Of a DNA stretch of 64,000 nucleotides, positions 35,753-44,918 are shown in pieces. The notes under the pieces are model-generated. The model saw nothing but the letters and a program-made list of their open reading frames with translations. It searched no databases and was not told where the DNA came from. The stretch is from Microbacterium oleivorans (GTDB taxonomy: Bacteria; Actinomycetota; Actinomycetes; Actinomycetales; Microbacteriaceae): assembly GCF_001691565.1 (NCBI RefSeq), contig NZ_MAYO01000003.1:744001-808000 (forward strand), written 5' to 3'. Made by a program: the position numbers and the translations under genes. Positions within the stretch are counted from its first letter, which is position 1; the number at the start of each line of letters is the position of its first letter.

Positions 35753-38700
35753 TTAGTCCGCGGGACGGACCACGAGCAAAAGGTCTCCCGCCTCCACCTG
35801 AGCAGTCGACGCGATGACGACACGATCCACGACCCCGTCGACGGGAGCGGCGATGGCCGCCTCCATCTTCATGGCTTCGATCGACGCCACGGGCTCGCCC
35901 GCGCGCACCTTCGTCCCCTCATCGGCCTTCACCGTCACGACGCCCGAGAACGGCGCTGCCACCTGGCCGGGCTTCGAGGTGTCCGCCTTCTCGGCTTGAC
36001 GCGCCTCGACGGCGACGGACCGATCGCGAACCGTCACGGGTCGCAGCTGCCCGTTGAGCGTGGCCATGACCGTCCGCATGCCCTTGTCGTCGACCTCGCC
36101 GACGGCTTCGAGGCCCACGTAGAGCTGAACCCCACGCTCGATCTCCACGACGTGCTCCTGGCCCGGCCGCATCCCGTACAGGTAGTCGATCGTGTCCAGC
36201 GCACTCAGATCGCCGTACGTCTCCCGGACCTCGTGGAACGCTTTGGTCGGCGCGGGGAAGAGCAGGCGGTTGAGCTTGTCCCGGCGCGTCCGCGAGTCGG
36301 CATCGAGGGCGGCGGTGTCGTCCGAGGAGAGCTCCGTGATCCCCGTCTTGACCGAGCGGCCCGCCAGGACCTTCGAGCGGAACGGCTCCGGCCAACCTCC
36401 GGGGAGGTCGCCGAGTTCGCCGGCCATGAACCCGACGACCGAGTCGGGCACGTCGTACTTCTCGGGGTTCGCCTCGAAGTCGGCAGGGTCTGCTTTCACT
36501 GCCGCAAGGTGCAGGGCGAGGTCGCCGACGACCTTCGACGACGGGGTCACCTTCGGAACGCGGCCGAGGATGCGGTTCGCCGCGGCGTACATGTCCTCGA
36601 TGAGCTCGAAGTCCTCCGAGAGCCCGAGAGCGATGGCCTGCTGACGGAGATTCGAGAGCTGACCGCCGGGGATCTCGTGGTGGTAGACGCGGCCCGTGGG
36701 ACCGGGAAGGCCCGACTCGAAGGGCGCGTACAGGTTGCGAACGGCCTCCCAGTACGGCTCGAGGTCCGAGACCGATTGCAGGTCCAGGCCGGTGTCGCGA
36801 TCGGTGTCCGCCAGCGCCGCGACCAGCGCGGACAGCGACGGCTGACTCGTCGTGCCCGACATCGGGGCGGCTGCCGCATCGACGGCGTCCGCCCCCGCGG
36901 CGGTGGCCGCGAGAAGAGTCGCGAGCTGACCGCCGGCGGTGTCGTGCGTGTGCACGTGGACGGGCAGATCGAATCGCTCGCGGAGAGCCGTGACGAGCTT
37001 CGTCGCGGCGGCCGGACGCAGCAGACCCGCCATGTCCTTCACCGCGAGGATGTGCGCACCCGCCTCGACGACCTGTTCTGCCAGCCGCAGGTAGTAGTCC
37101 AGCGTGTAGAGGTCCTCCGTGGGGTCGAGGAGATTCCCGGTGTAGCAGACGGCCGCCTCGGCGACGGCGGTACCGGTGGAGAGGACCGCCTCGATCGCGG
37201 GGCGCATCTGGGCGACGTCGTTGAGTGCGTCGAAGATACGGAAGATGTCGACACCGGATGCCGCGGCCTCCGCGACGAACGCGTCGGTGACCTTCGTGGG
37301 GTACGGCGTGTATCCCACCGTGTTGCGCCCGCGCAGGAGCATCTGGATGGCGACGTTGGGGAGCGCGGTCCTGAGCGCATCGAGCCGCTCCCACGGGTCC
37401 TCGCCCAAGAACCGGAGTGCGACGTCGTAGGTCGCCCCGCCCCAGGCTTCGACCGACAGGAGCTGCGGCGTGAGCCGCGCGACGTGTGGCGCCACGCGTA
37501 CGAGATCCTTCGTCCTCACCCGGGTCGCGAGCAGAGACTGGTGAGCGTCGCGGAAGGTCGTCTCGGTCACCGCCAGGCCCGGCTGGGATCGAAGCGCCTC
37601 TGCGAACCCGCGCGGACCGAGCTCGAGCAGGCGTTGGCGCGATCCCGCCGGCGGAGCGGCGTCGAGGTCGACGGCCGGGAGCTTGGCTGCGGGATCGGTG
37701 TGAACGGGGCTGTCGCCGTTCGGCCGGTTCACCGTGACGTCGGCGAGCCAGGACACGATCTTCGACCCGCGGTCCTTCGACTCGCGTCCGATGACCAGTT
37801 CGGGTCGCTCGTCGATGAACGCCGTGCTGAGGTCGCCGGCCACGAAGGCAGGATCGTCCAGCACTCGCTGCAGGAACGGGATGTTCGTCGACACCCCGCG
37901 GATGCGGAACTCCGCCAACGCACGGCGCGAGCGGACGACAGCGGCCTGGAAGTCGCGGCCGCGGCAGGTCAGCTTCGAGAGCATGGAGTCGAAGTGCGGG
38001 CTGACCTGGGACCCCGCCGCGGTCGTCCCGCCGTCGAGACGGATGCCGGCACCGCCGGGCGAGCGGTAGGTCGTGATCTTGCCCGTATCGGGACGGAACC
38101 CGTGAGCCGGGTCCTCTGTCGTGATGCGGCACTGCAGTGCGGCACCGCGCAGGTGGATCTGCTCCTGGCGGAGGCCGAGCTCGTCCAGGGTCTCCCCCGC
38201 CGCGATCCGCATCTGCGACTGCACGAGGTCGACGTCCGTGACCTCCTCGGTCACGGTGTGCTCCACCTGGATGCGCGGGTTCATCTCGATGAAGACGACG
38301 TCGCCCGTGCGCGGGCCCGCCGTCTCGAGCAGGAACTCGACCGTCCCGGCATTCTCGTAACCGATCGATTCGGCGAAAGCCACCGCGTAGGCATGAAGGC
38401 TGCGCCGGACCTCGTCGGCCAGGTTCGGCGCCGGGGCGATCTCGACGACCTTCTGGTGGCGGCGCTGCACCGAGCAGTCGCGCTCGAAGAGGTGAACCGT
38501 GTTGCCCACCTTGTCGGCGAGGATCTGCACCTCGACGTGTCGGGGTCGCTGGACGGCCTGTTCCAGGAACACCCGGGCGTCACCGAAGGCGCTGCCTGCC
38601 TCGCGCATCGCTTCCGACAGCGCGGGCGGGAGGGCATCCGGGTGCTCGACGCGCCGCATCCCCCGTCCGCCGCCGCCGGCCACGGCTTTCACGAAGATCG

Positions 38701-39160
38701 GGAAGCCGATCTCGTCGGCCTGCGCGACGAGGGCGTCGATGTCATCCGAGGCGTCCGTCGATCGGAGCACCGGGACCCCCGCCGCGATGGCGTGCTGCTT
38801 GGCTGTGACCTTGTTGCCCGCCATCTCGAGGACGGTCGACGACGGACCGATGAAGGCGATGCCGTGCGCGGCTGCCTTCGCCGAGAGCTCCGGGTTCTCG
38901 GACAGGAATCCGTAGCCGGGGTAGATCGCGTCGGCGCCGCACTCGAGGGCGACGCGGATGATCTCGTCGACGTCGAGGTACGCCCGCACCGGGTGCCCGA
39001 CCTCACCGATCTGGTACGCCTCATCCGCTTTCAGCCGGTGCAGCGAGTACCGGTCCTCGTAGGGGAACACGGCCACGGTCCGAGCACCCAGCTCATACGC
39101 GGCACGGAATGCGCGGATGGCGATCTCTCCGCGATTGGCGACCAGAATCTTGCGAAACAT
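35753..39160 (-). CDS. pyc: Pyruvate carboxylase
   Basis: Biotin enzyme of 1135 aa that makes oxaloacetate from pyruvate and bicarbonate. Domains in order: biotin carboxylase (MFRKILVANRGEIAIRAFRA start, ATP loop AVAGGGGRGMR, EMNPRIQVEHTVTEEV), carboxyltransferase with the TIM-barrel metal site (FRDAHQSLLATR, VHVHTHDTAGG), and the biotin carrier with EAMKMEA near the C-terminus. The full-length single-chain form is typical of actinobacteria. The frame extends to 39229, but the ATG at 39160 has GAGG upstream and starts at the conserved domain. Confidence 0.97.
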   Translation of the reverse strand: MFRKILVANRGEIAIRAFRAAYELGARTVAVFPYEDRYSLHRLKADEAYQIGEVGHPVRAYLDVDEIIRVALECGADAIYPGYGFLSENPELSAKAAAHGIAFIGPSSTVLEMAGNKVTAKQHAIAAGVPVLRSTDASDDIDALVAQADEIGFPIFVKAVAGGGGRGMRRVEHPDALPPALSEAMREAGSAFGDARVFLEQAVQRPRHVEVQILADKVGNTVHLFERDCSVQRRHQKVVEIAPAPNLADEVRRSLHAYAVAFAESIGYENAGTVEFLLETAGPRTGDVVFIEMNPRIQVEHTVTEEVTDVDLVQSQMRIAAGETLDELGLRQEQIHLRGAALQCRITTEDPAHGFRPDTGKITTYRSPGGAGIRLDGGTTAAGSQVSPHFDSMLSKLTCRGRDFQAAVVRSRRALAEFRIRGVSTNIPFLQRVLDDPAFVAGDLSTAFIDERPELVIGRESKDRGSKIVSWLADVTVNRPNGDSPVHTDPAAKLPAVDLDAAPPAGSRQRLLELGPRGFAEALRSQPGLAVTETTFRDAHQSLLATRVRTKDLVRVAPHVARLTPQLLSVEAWGGATYDVALRFLGEDPWERLDALRTALPNVAIQMLLRGRNTVGYTPYPTKVTDAFVAEAAASGVDIFRIFDALNDVAQMRPAIEAVLSTGTAVAEAAVCYTGNLLDPTEDLYTLDYYLRLAEQVVEAGAHILAVKDMAGLLRPAAATKLVTALRERFDLPVHVHTHDTAGGQLATLLAATAAGADAVDAAAAPMSGTTSQPSLSALVAALADTDRDTGLDLQSVSDLEPYWEAVRNLYAPFESGLPGPTGRVYHHEIPGGQLSNLRQQAIALGLSEDFELIEDMYAAANRILGRVPKVTPSSKVVGDLALHLAAVKADPADFEANPEKYDVPDSVVGFMAGELGDLPGGWPEPFRSKVLAGRSVKTGITELSSDDTAALDADSRTRRDKLNRLLFPAPTKAFHEVRETYGDLSALDTIDYLYGMRPGQEHVVEIERGVQLYVGLEAVGEVDDKGMRTVMATLNGQLRPVTVRDRSVAVEARQAEKADTSKPGQVAAPFSGVVTVKADEGTKVRAGEPVASIEAMKMEAAIAAPVDGVVDRVVIASTAQVEAGDLLLVVRPAD

Positions 39161-39243
39161 GCTCTTCACCTCTGTCAGGTGCGGGGCCGCTGCTCCGAGG
39201 CCACCGAGGTACGGGCTGAGTACCCTCACAGCCTAGGGGACGG

Positions 39244-39249
39244 TAACGT
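39244..39249 (+). promoter_or_regulatory. -10 box for the ParA gene
   Basis: TAACGT lies 8 nt before the GTG at 39258. Confidence 0.4.
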
Positions 39250-39257
39250 TGAGCCTT

Positions 39258-40073
39258 GTGCACGTACTCTCCGTCAGCTCCCTCAAAGGTGGCGTCGGCA
39301 AGACGACCGTGACCCTGGGCCTCGCCTCCGCGGCGTTCGCGCGCGGGGTACGGACCCTTGTCGTCGACCTGGACCCGCAGTCCGACGTGTCGACAGGCAT
39401 GGACATCCAGGTCGCCGGGCGACTCAACATCGCCGACGTCCTCGCCAACCCGAAAGAGAAGGTCGTCCGTCAGGCGATCACCTCGAGCGGATGGGCGAAG
39501 GTCCACCCCGGCACGATCGACGTGATGATCGGCAGCCCGTCCGCCATCAACTTCGACGGCCCGCACCCGAGCGTCCGCGACGTCTGGAAGCTCGAAGAGG
39601 CCCTCGCGACCATCGAGGCCGACTACGACCTCGTCCTCATCGACTGCGCCCCGTCACTGAACGCCCTCACCCGTACGGCGTGGGCGGCATCCGATCGCGT
39701 CGTCGTCGTCACGGAACCGGGACTCTTCTCCGTCGCCGCCGCCGACCGTGCCCTCCGAGCGATCGAGGAGATCCGCCGCGGCCTGTCTCCCCGGCTGCAG
39801 CCGCTCGGCATCGTCGTCAACCGTGTTCGCCCCCAGTCGATCGAGCACCAGTTCCGGATCAAGGAACTGCGCGACATGTTCGGGCCGCTCGTCCTGACCC
39901 CTCAGCTACCGGAGCGCACGTCCCTGCAGCAGGCGCAGGGCGCGGCGAAACCTCTTCACATCTGGCCCGGGGACTCCGCGCAGGAACTCGCAGCCGACTT
40001 CGACTCGCTGCTGGACAGGATCGTCCGGACGGGTCGCATCCCGGTCACCGGAACGGCGTCCTCGCCCGCCTGA
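39258..40073 (+). CDS. Orphan ParA/Soj family ATPase
   Basis: Deviant Walker ATPase of 271 aa. KGGVGKTT is at residues 10-17, with the signature lysine K10. VVDLDPQSDVSTGM and LVLIDCAPSLN are the Walker A' and B regions. No parB is next to it, so it is an orphan copy and may position some other cargo; it lies beside the FtsR and FHA genes. A TTG at 39249 would add three residues. The GTG at 39258 fits the leaderless pattern and gives the MHVLSVSSLKGG start. Confidence 0.88.
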   Translation: MHVLSVSSLKGGVGKTTVTLGLASAAFARGVRTLVVDLDPQSDVSTGMDIQVAGRLNIADVLANPKEKVVRQAITSSGWAKVHPGTIDVMIGSPSAINFDGPHPSVRDVWKLEEALATIEADYDLVLIDCAPSLNALTRTAWAASDRVVVVTEPGLFSVAAADRALRAIEEIRRGLSPRLQPLGIVVNRVRPQSIEHQFRIKELRDMFGPLVLTPQLPERTSLQQAQGAAKPLHIWPGDSAQELAADFDSLLDRIVRTGRIPVTGTASSPA

Positions 40074-40120
40074 TCACGCCGAGCCGGTGGGACGGGATGC
40101 CTCTCGGCATCCGGACCACG

Positions 40121-40666
40121 TCAGGCTGAACGCGCGGCGCGACGAGCGGCGAGCTCGTCCATCTGCTCGGGCTGCTGCGCGTCGAAGTCGACCAGAGTGG
40201 TCTCGACCTCACGCAGAACCTTGCCCACGGCGATTCCGAAGACGCCCTGGCCGCGACTGACGAGGTCGATAACCTCGTCGTTCGAGGTGCACAGATAGAC
40301 GGACGCGCCGTCGCTCATGAGCGTGGTGCCTGCGAGGTCACGGATCCCCGCGGCTCGGAGCTGATCGACAGCGATGCGGATCTGCTGGAGCGAGATGCCG
40401 GTGTCGAGCAGACGCTTGACCAGCTTGAGGACGAGGATGTCGCGGAAGCCGTAGAGGCGCTGCGATCCCGAACCGCTCGCACCTCGGACAGTGGGCTCGA
40501 CGAGCTCGGTGCGCGCCCAGTAGTCGAGCTGACGATAGGTGATGCCGGCGGCTCGGGCCGCCTGGGCACCGCGGTAACCGACTTCGTCGTCCATCTCGGG
40601 GAGGCCGTCGGTGAACAGGAGTTCTGTCGAGAACTTCTGCTCGCCCAGCGCGTCGTGCGCGGTCAT
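40121..40666 (-). CDS. MerR family regulator (Rv1830-like)
   Basis: DNA-binding protein of 181 aa. The winged helix-turn-helix covers about 29-98: GYRGAQAARAAGITYRQLDYW, then YGFRDILVLKLVKRLLDTGISLQQI. The C-terminal part (VYLCTSNDEVIDLVSRGQGVFGIAVG) is a ligand- or protein-binding domain shared with mycobacterial Rv1830. The start is ATG at 40666 with AGGAGG upstream. It is the third gene of the garA-ftsR-merR string on this strand, separated from ftsR by 100 nt. Confidence 0.88.
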   Translation of the reverse strand: MTAHDALGEQKFSTELLFTDGLPEMDDEVGYRGAQAARAAGITYRQLDYWARTELVEPTVRGASGSGSQRLYGFRDILVLKLVKRLLDTGISLQQIRIAVDQLRAAGIRDLAGTTLMSDGASVYLCTSNDEVIDLVSRGQGVFGIAVGKVLREVETTLVDFDAQQPEQMDELAARRAARSA

Positions 40667-40766
40667 CGAGGCCTCCTGCAGGTGAGTGGTTCTTCCACGC
40701 TAAAGGAGGGACGGTCCTCCGGCAACGACATCCGGCTCCCGGGCGTCGGCGTGTCGCGCACGTCGG

Positions 40767-41447
40767 TCACGGTGTCAATCGTTCGAGCGCGGCGCTGACG
40801 AAGACCTGACGGATCTCTTCCAGTCGGCGCGCGAGTTCCGGAGCCGTCTCACTCGCCTGGGCGCGCGAGCCGGCGTCCGTGCGGCGAAGCAGCGGCGCGA
40901 TGGCGCTCTCGATGAGCGAGACCTCGCGTTCCGCGCTCTGGCGGATCGTTCGAACGTGGCGGGGCTGGATGCCGTGGGCGTTCAGGGCGGCGAGGGAACG
41001 GAGGACGCCGAGGGCCCGCTCGTCGAAGGAGTCGGCCGGGCCGATCAACCCGGCGGAGACCGCCTCGTTCATCAGTGTCGCCGTCGCACCGGCTGCGGTG
41101 ATGAGCTCGTCTCGTCGGTAGCGCCGGGACGTCTGGACGATCGATGCCGGCGGGGCCGGAGCGACCTCGTCGCCGTGCTCTTCGAGGTACTCGCGGATGC
41201 GGGCCAGCGGGATGCCGAAGTCGCGCTGCATCGTCAGGGCGGTGCGCAGCCGCTCGACATCGGCGGAGGAGAACTTGCGGTAGCCGGAGTCCGTCCGGAC
41301 CGGCGTGACGATTCCCTGCACCTCGAGGAAGCGGAGCTTGCTGGCGGTGAGGGCGGGGAATTCCGGACTCAACCGGGCGAGGACTTGGCCGATGCTCAAG
41401 GACCCCGAGGACGCTGCTCGTCCCCGGGTGGCGGCGGCCGAACTCAC
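40767..41447 (-). CDS. ftsR: FtsR, MerR-type activator of ftsZ
   Basis: MerR-type transcription factor of 226 aa. The helix-turn-helix runs from SIGQVLARLSPEFPALTASK through GYRKFSSADVERL, and a helical C-terminal region follows. Its place directly after the FHA gene matches Rv1828 in mycobacteria and Cg1631 (FtsR) in Corynebacterium glutamicum, where it activates ftsZ. The GTG at 41447 overlaps the FHA gene stop as GTGA. Its expected target, the ftsZ promoter, is in this window at 10165-10321. Confidence 0.85.
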   Translation of the reverse strand: MSSAAATRGRAASSGSLSIGQVLARLSPEFPALTASKLRFLEVQGIVTPVRTDSGYRKFSSADVERLRTALTMQRDFGIPLARIREYLEEHGDEVAPAPPASIVQTSRRYRRDELITAAGATATLMNEAVSAGLIGPADSFDERALGVLRSLAALNAHGIQPRHVRTIRQSAEREVSLIESAIAPLLRRTDAGSRAQASETAPELARRLEEIRQVFVSAALERLTP

Positions 41448-41932
41448 GCGCTGATCGCCCGCTCGGCCGGTGCGATGAAGAAGTTGAGGCGGAACTTGCC
41501 CACCCGAACCTCCGCGCCATCGGTGAGCGTCGCGCGATCGACGCGTTCGCCGTTCACGTAGGTGCCGTTGAGCGAGCGCTGATCGATCAGCTCGAACGTC
41601 GCGCCCGTGCGGGTGATCTCGGCGTGTCGACGCGAGACGGTGACGTCGTCGAAGAAGATGTCGGCTTCAGGGTGACGGCCGACGGTCGTGACATCGGTGT
41701 CGAGCAGGTATCGCGCGCCCGCCGTCGGGCCGGACCGCACGATCAGCAGGGCAGCCCGTGCCGGAAGAGCGTTGATGGCTTCGACCTCGGCGGCAGTCAA
41801 CTCGGCACCGAAAGGCACGAAGGAGAGGTCGGAGTCGTGCCCGAACGTCTGCGTCGAGTCCACGAGACGTGGGTGCGCCGACGTCTCGGCACCACGATGG
41901 ATGTCGCCGTTCGGTCGCTGAGTGTCGTCCAC
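41444..41932 (-). CDS. GarA/OdhI-type FHA domain protein
   Basis: FHA protein of 162 aa that in relatives inhibits 2-oxoglutarate dehydrogenase until a PASTA-type or PknG kinase phosphorylates its N-terminus. The FHA core is clear: TTVGRHPEADIFFDD, SRRHAEI and SLNGTYVNGERV at about 85-135. The N-terminal ETT phosphorylation motif of GarA is not present; DSTQTFGHDSDLSF takes its place. The GTG at 41932 is preceded by GGAGG at 7 nt. Frames starting at 41968 or 42109 lack such a site. Confidence 0.88.
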   Translation of the reverse strand: MDDTQRPNGDIHRGAETSAHPRLVDSTQTFGHDSDLSFVPFGAELTAAEVEAINALPARAALLIVRSGPTAGARYLLDTDVTTVGRHPEADIFFDDVTVSRRHAEITRTGATFELIDQRSLNGTYVNGERVDRATLTDGAEVRVGKFRLNFFIAPAERAISA

Positions 41933-42107
41933 GATGTCCTCCTTCTTCAACAGTAACCGATCGGTCACGCTCTCGGTGGCCGGGCGCCCCGGATCGGCGC
42001 ACTCCGACGGCGTTTCCGCTCGAGTCGTCGGGCGACGATCGGAACCCCGCCTGGGTAGCCTGGCGCACACCGGCCCCGGGACACAACACGCAGGCGCCGG
42101 CCGGTGC

Positions 42108-42113
42108 ATAGTA
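42108..42113 (-). promoter_or_regulatory. Candidate -10 box for the FHA-ftsR operon
   Basis: TACTAT on the minus strand lies about 175 nt before the FHA start. The 245-nt gap between this gene and copC has no other gene; the rest of it shows no structure I can name. Confidence 0.35.
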
Positions 42114-42164
42114 GCGGCGTCTCGTCGGCGACGACAGGCCCACGGAGGGCGCCGACGAGCCCAC

Positions 42165-42170
42165 TAGCCT
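42165..42170 (+). promoter_or_regulatory. -10 box for a leaderless copC transcript
   Basis: TAGCCT lies 7 nt before the ATG at 42178. Confidence 0.45.
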
Positions 42171-42177
42171 CGCCCAC

Positions 42178-42747
42178 ATGATCTCCACCACACGCCTCAC
42201 TTCGCGGCGCGCGGGAGTCGTCGCCGCGACCGTCGCCGCCCTCCTGCTCCTCGCGCCGGCGCCCGCGGCATCCGCACACGACGAACTGCTCTCGTCGGAC
42301 CCGAAGGCGGACGAGATCGCAGGAACCACGCCGGACGGCATCACCCTGACCTTCAGCGACGCGCCGTCGACGGAACCCGGCGTGACGCAGTTCGCCGTCT
42401 ACGACGAAGCCTGCAAGAACGTCGCCGTCGGCGACCCCCTGGTCGACGGCAACACCGTCTCGCAGGCGATCAGCGGCCCGGTCGAGGGCGCCGTCCTCGT
42501 GCAATGGCGAACGGTCTCGAGCGACGGCCACCCGATCTCGGACGAGTACACGTTCTCCGTCGGGGAGGACGGGAAGGTCGCCGCCGTCGAGCAGTGCGGC
42601 GAGACTCTCGCAGAGCAGGCGGAGGGGTCTTCCGAGGGGTTCAACGCGGTCCCGTACGCGGTCGGCGGAGCGATCATCTTCAGTGCAGTCGGGGTCGTCA
42701 TCGCCGTCGCGATCGTCCGCGGCCGACGGGGCGCCACGAAGGAGTGA
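42178..42747 (+). CDS. CopC-domain copper-binding protein
   Basis: Exported protein of 189 aa. The signal peptide ends at about residue 33 (AASA), leaving His34 as the mature N-terminus, as required for the copper-binding histidine brace. The CopC beta-sandwich covers about 34-125 and includes the second conserved region SSDGHPISDEYTF. A Glu/Gly linker and one C-terminal membrane helix (about 160-180) anchor it outside the cell. No copD follows; the next gene is lpdA, so its partner must be elsewhere. Confidence 0.88.
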   Translation: MISTTRLTSRRAGVVAATVAALLLLAPAPAASAHDELLSSDPKADEIAGTTPDGITLTFSDAPSTEPGVTQFAVYDEACKNVAVGDPLVDGNTVSQAISGPVEGAVLVQWRTVSSDGHPISDEYTFSVGEDGKVAAVEQCGETLAEQAEGSSEGFNAVPYAVGGAIIFSAVGVVIAVAIVRGRRGATKE

Positions 42748-42764
42748 GGGCACTCGCAGCGGAC

Positions 42765-42770
42765 TAGGCT
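42765..42770 (+). promoter_or_regulatory. -10 box for lpdA
   Basis: TAGGCT lies 6 nt before the ATG at 42777. The intervening GGGGGC is too close to serve as a ribosome binding site. Confidence 0.5.
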
Positions 42771-42776
42771 GGGGGC

Positions 42777-44177
42777 ATGCCTCACTACGACGTCGTCATC
42801 CTCGGTGCCGGCCCCGGCGGCTATGTCGCGGCCGTCCGCTCCGCACAGCTCGGACTGTCCACCGCCATCATCGAAGAGAAGTACTGGGGCGGTGTCTGCC
42901 TCAACGTCGGCTGCATCCCCTCCAAGGCTCTTCTGAAGAACGCCGACCTCGCGCACACCTTCACGCACAAGGCCGACCTCTTCGGCATCAGCGGCGACGT
43001 GAACTTCGACTTCGGTACCGCGTGGGACCGCAGCCGCAAGGTCGCCGACACCCACGTCAAGGGCATCCACTTCCTCATGAAGAAGAACAAGGTGACCGAG
43101 TACGAGGGTCGCGGCTCCTTCGTCGATGCGAAAACCATCGAGGTCACCAAGGCCGACGGGTCGACCGAGACCGTCACCGCCGACAACGTCATCATCTCGA
43201 CCGGCTCGACGGTGCGCCTGCTTCCGGGCGTCACCCTGAGCGAGAACGTCGTGACGTACGAGGAGCAGATCCTCACCCGTGAGCTGCCGAACTCGATCGT
43301 GATCGTCGGTGCCGGCGCCATCGGCATGGAGTTCGCCTTCGTCCTGAGCAACTACGGCGTCAAGGTCACGATCATCGAGTTCCTCGACCGCGCCCTCCCG
43401 AACGAGGACGTCGAGGTCTCGAAGGAGATCCAGCGTCAGTACAAGAAGTACGGCATCGAGATCCTCACCTCCACCAAGGTCGAGTCCGTCGTCGACTCCG
43501 GCGACAAGGTCACCGTGTCGTACTCCGCGAACTCCGACGGCGCGAAGGGTCAGATCGAGGCCGACAAGGTCCTCATGTCGATCGGCTTCGCCCCGCGCGT
43601 CGAGGGGTTCGGTCTCGACAAGACCGGCGTGAAGCTCACCGACCGTGGCGCGATCGAGATCGACGACTACATGCGTACGAACGTCGAGGGCGTGTACGCC
43701 ATCGGTGACGTCACCGCCAAGCTGCAGCTCGCCCACGTCGCCGAGGCGCAGGGTGTCGTCGCCGCCGAGACCATCGGCAAGGCGGAGACCCAGACGCTCG
43801 GCGACTACCGCAACATGCCGCGTGCGACGTTCTGTTCGCCGCAGGTCGCCTCGTTCGGACTCACCGAGCAGCAGGCCCGCGACGCCGGATACGACGTCAA
43901 GGTCGCGAAGTTCCCGTTCTCGGCCAACGGCAAGGCCAACGGCCTGGGTGAGCCGGTCGGCTTCGTGAAGCTGATCGCGGATGCCGAGCACCTCGAGCTG
44001 CTCGGTGGCCACCTCATCGGCCCCGACGTGTCGGAACTCCTCCCCGAGCTCACGCTCGCGCAGAAGTGGGACCTCACCGCCCTCGAAGCGGCGCGCAACG
44101 TGCACACGCACCCCACGCTCTCGGAGGGCCTGCAGGAGGCATTCCACGGCCTCGCCGGCCACATGATCAACCTCTGA
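42777..44177 (+). CDS. lpdA: Dihydrolipoyl dehydrogenase
   Basis: Flavoprotein E3 of 2-oxoacid dehydrogenase complexes, 466 aa. The FAD motif [15 protein letters not shown] is at 6-20 and the redox cysteines are in [10 protein letters not shown] (C41, C46). The NAD motif [20 protein letters not shown] comes later. The C-terminal [13 protein letters not shown] carries the catalytic His-Glu pair. It is a monocistronic gene, as in mycobacteria. Its complex partner, 2-oxoglutarate dehydrogenase, is the enzyme that GarA/OdhI proteins regulate, and the FHA gene is under 1 kb away. Confidence 0.96.
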   Translation: MPHYDVVILGAGPGGYVAAVRSAQLGLSTAIIEEKYWGGVCLNVGCIPSKALLKNADLAHTFTHKADLFGISGDVNFDFGTAWDRSRKVADTHVKGIHFLMKKNKVTEYEGRGSFVDAKTIEVTKADGSTETVTADNVIISTGSTVRLLPGVTLSENVVTYEEQILTRELPNSIVIVGAGAIGMEFAFVLSNYGVKVTIIEFLDRALPNEDVEVSKEIQRQYKKYGIEILTSTKVESVVDSGDKVTVSYSANSDGAKGQIEADKVLMSIGFAPRVEGFGLDKTGVKLTDRGAIEIDDYMRTNVEGVYAIGDVTAKLQLAHVAEAQGVVAAETIGKAETQTLGDYRNMPRATFCSPQVASFGLTEQQARDAGYDVKVAKFPFSANGKANGLGEPVGFVKLIADAEHLELLGGHLIGPDVSELLPELTLAQKWDLTALEAARNVHTHPTLSEGLQEAFHGLAGHMINL

Positions 44178-44231
44178 TCGCCGCGGGAGACCTATCGGAA
44201 CGCATGGGTCTTCAGTAATCTGGCGAACACG

Positions 44232-44270
44232 ACTGACGCCGCCCCGAACGAAGCCGGGGGCGGCGTCAGT
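44232..44270. terminator. Terminator hairpin after lpdA
   Basis: A perfect 14-bp stem (44232-44245 with 44257-44270) has an 11-nt loop and lies between lpdA and the convergent CYTH gene. Confidence 0.7.
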
Positions 44271-44288
44271 GGGTTAACGAGCACTGAG

Positions 44289-44918
44289 TCAGAGGCCGAG
44301 GGCTCGCTCCAGCTTGGAACCCGAGGTCGATACCTCTCCCCCGGCGGCGCGAACCAGCTGGTCAGCCGCATCGAAGAGCGCGTCGCGGGCCGCGGCATCC
44401 GTCGGCGCTGCGGGACCGAGCTCGAGCTCCCACTCCCGCCACGACCTGTCGACACCGCGTCGAACGTCGGTGGCGGTGACGCGATCGTCGACGAACTCCG
44501 CGAGGAGCCCGCCCGACGTGTCCAGCAGTGCATACGCCGTGCGTGCGTTCCGGATCCGCGCGAGCGGCGCGAAGGGCGGGGTGGCGATCTCCGCCAGGGC
44601 CGCCGCGATCGCCGACGGGACGACGATGTGGTCGGGGTCGCTGTCGTCGAGCGGCCAGCGGGACTCCGCCTTACCCTCAGGCGTCACGCGCTTGATGTGC
44701 CACCCCTCGTCCGGGCCGCCGCTGCGACGCCGCAGGGCCACGCGGGCCCGTCCGAGCGAGCCGTCCGCGGTGTCGAGGTAGTGCGCGTCGAGCTCGCGCG
44801 GCTCGGGTGCACCGACGACGGCGACGCCGGGGAGCAGTGCCCAGTCGGGCAGAGGCGTCCCGGCGTCGACGTCGTAGGTCCGCTCGATCTCGAGCGAGTG
44901 CTCCGGCTCAGTCGTCAA
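44289..44918 (-). CDS. CYTH domain protein
   Basis: About 209 aa. The N-terminus has a variant of the CYTH signature, LEIERTYDV (ExExR instead of ExExK). The conserved acidic/basic strands follow: AHYLDTADGSLGRARVALRRR, GWHIKRVTPEGKAESRW and REWELELG. CYTH proteins bind triphosphates such as thiamine triphosphate or inorganic tripolyphosphate with metal ions; the substrate here is unknown. The start is uncertain; TTG at 44918 begins just before the domain and overlaps the end of the upstream small gene by 11 nt. Confidence 0.75.
   Translation of the reverse strand: MTTEPEHSLEIERTYDVDAGTPLPDWALLPGVAVVGAPEPRELDAHYLDTADGSLGRARVALRRRSGGPDEGWHIKRVTPEGKAESRWPLDDSDPDHIVVPSAIAAALAEIATPPFAPLARIRNARTAYALLDTSGGLLAEFVDDRVTATDVRRGVDRSWREWELELGPAAPTDAAARDALFDAADQLVRAAGGEVSTSGSKLERALGL

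Noticed and set aside
35717..40129. 1470-codon plus-strand frame opposite pyc
   Set aside because: Same shadow effect; the opposite strand encodes a complete pyruvate carboxylase.
41933..42109. N-terminal extension of the FHA protein to 42109
   Set aside because: The ATG lies inside the likely -10 box, and the leader is rich in Arg, Pro and Cys; the GTG at 41932 has a strong ribosome binding site.
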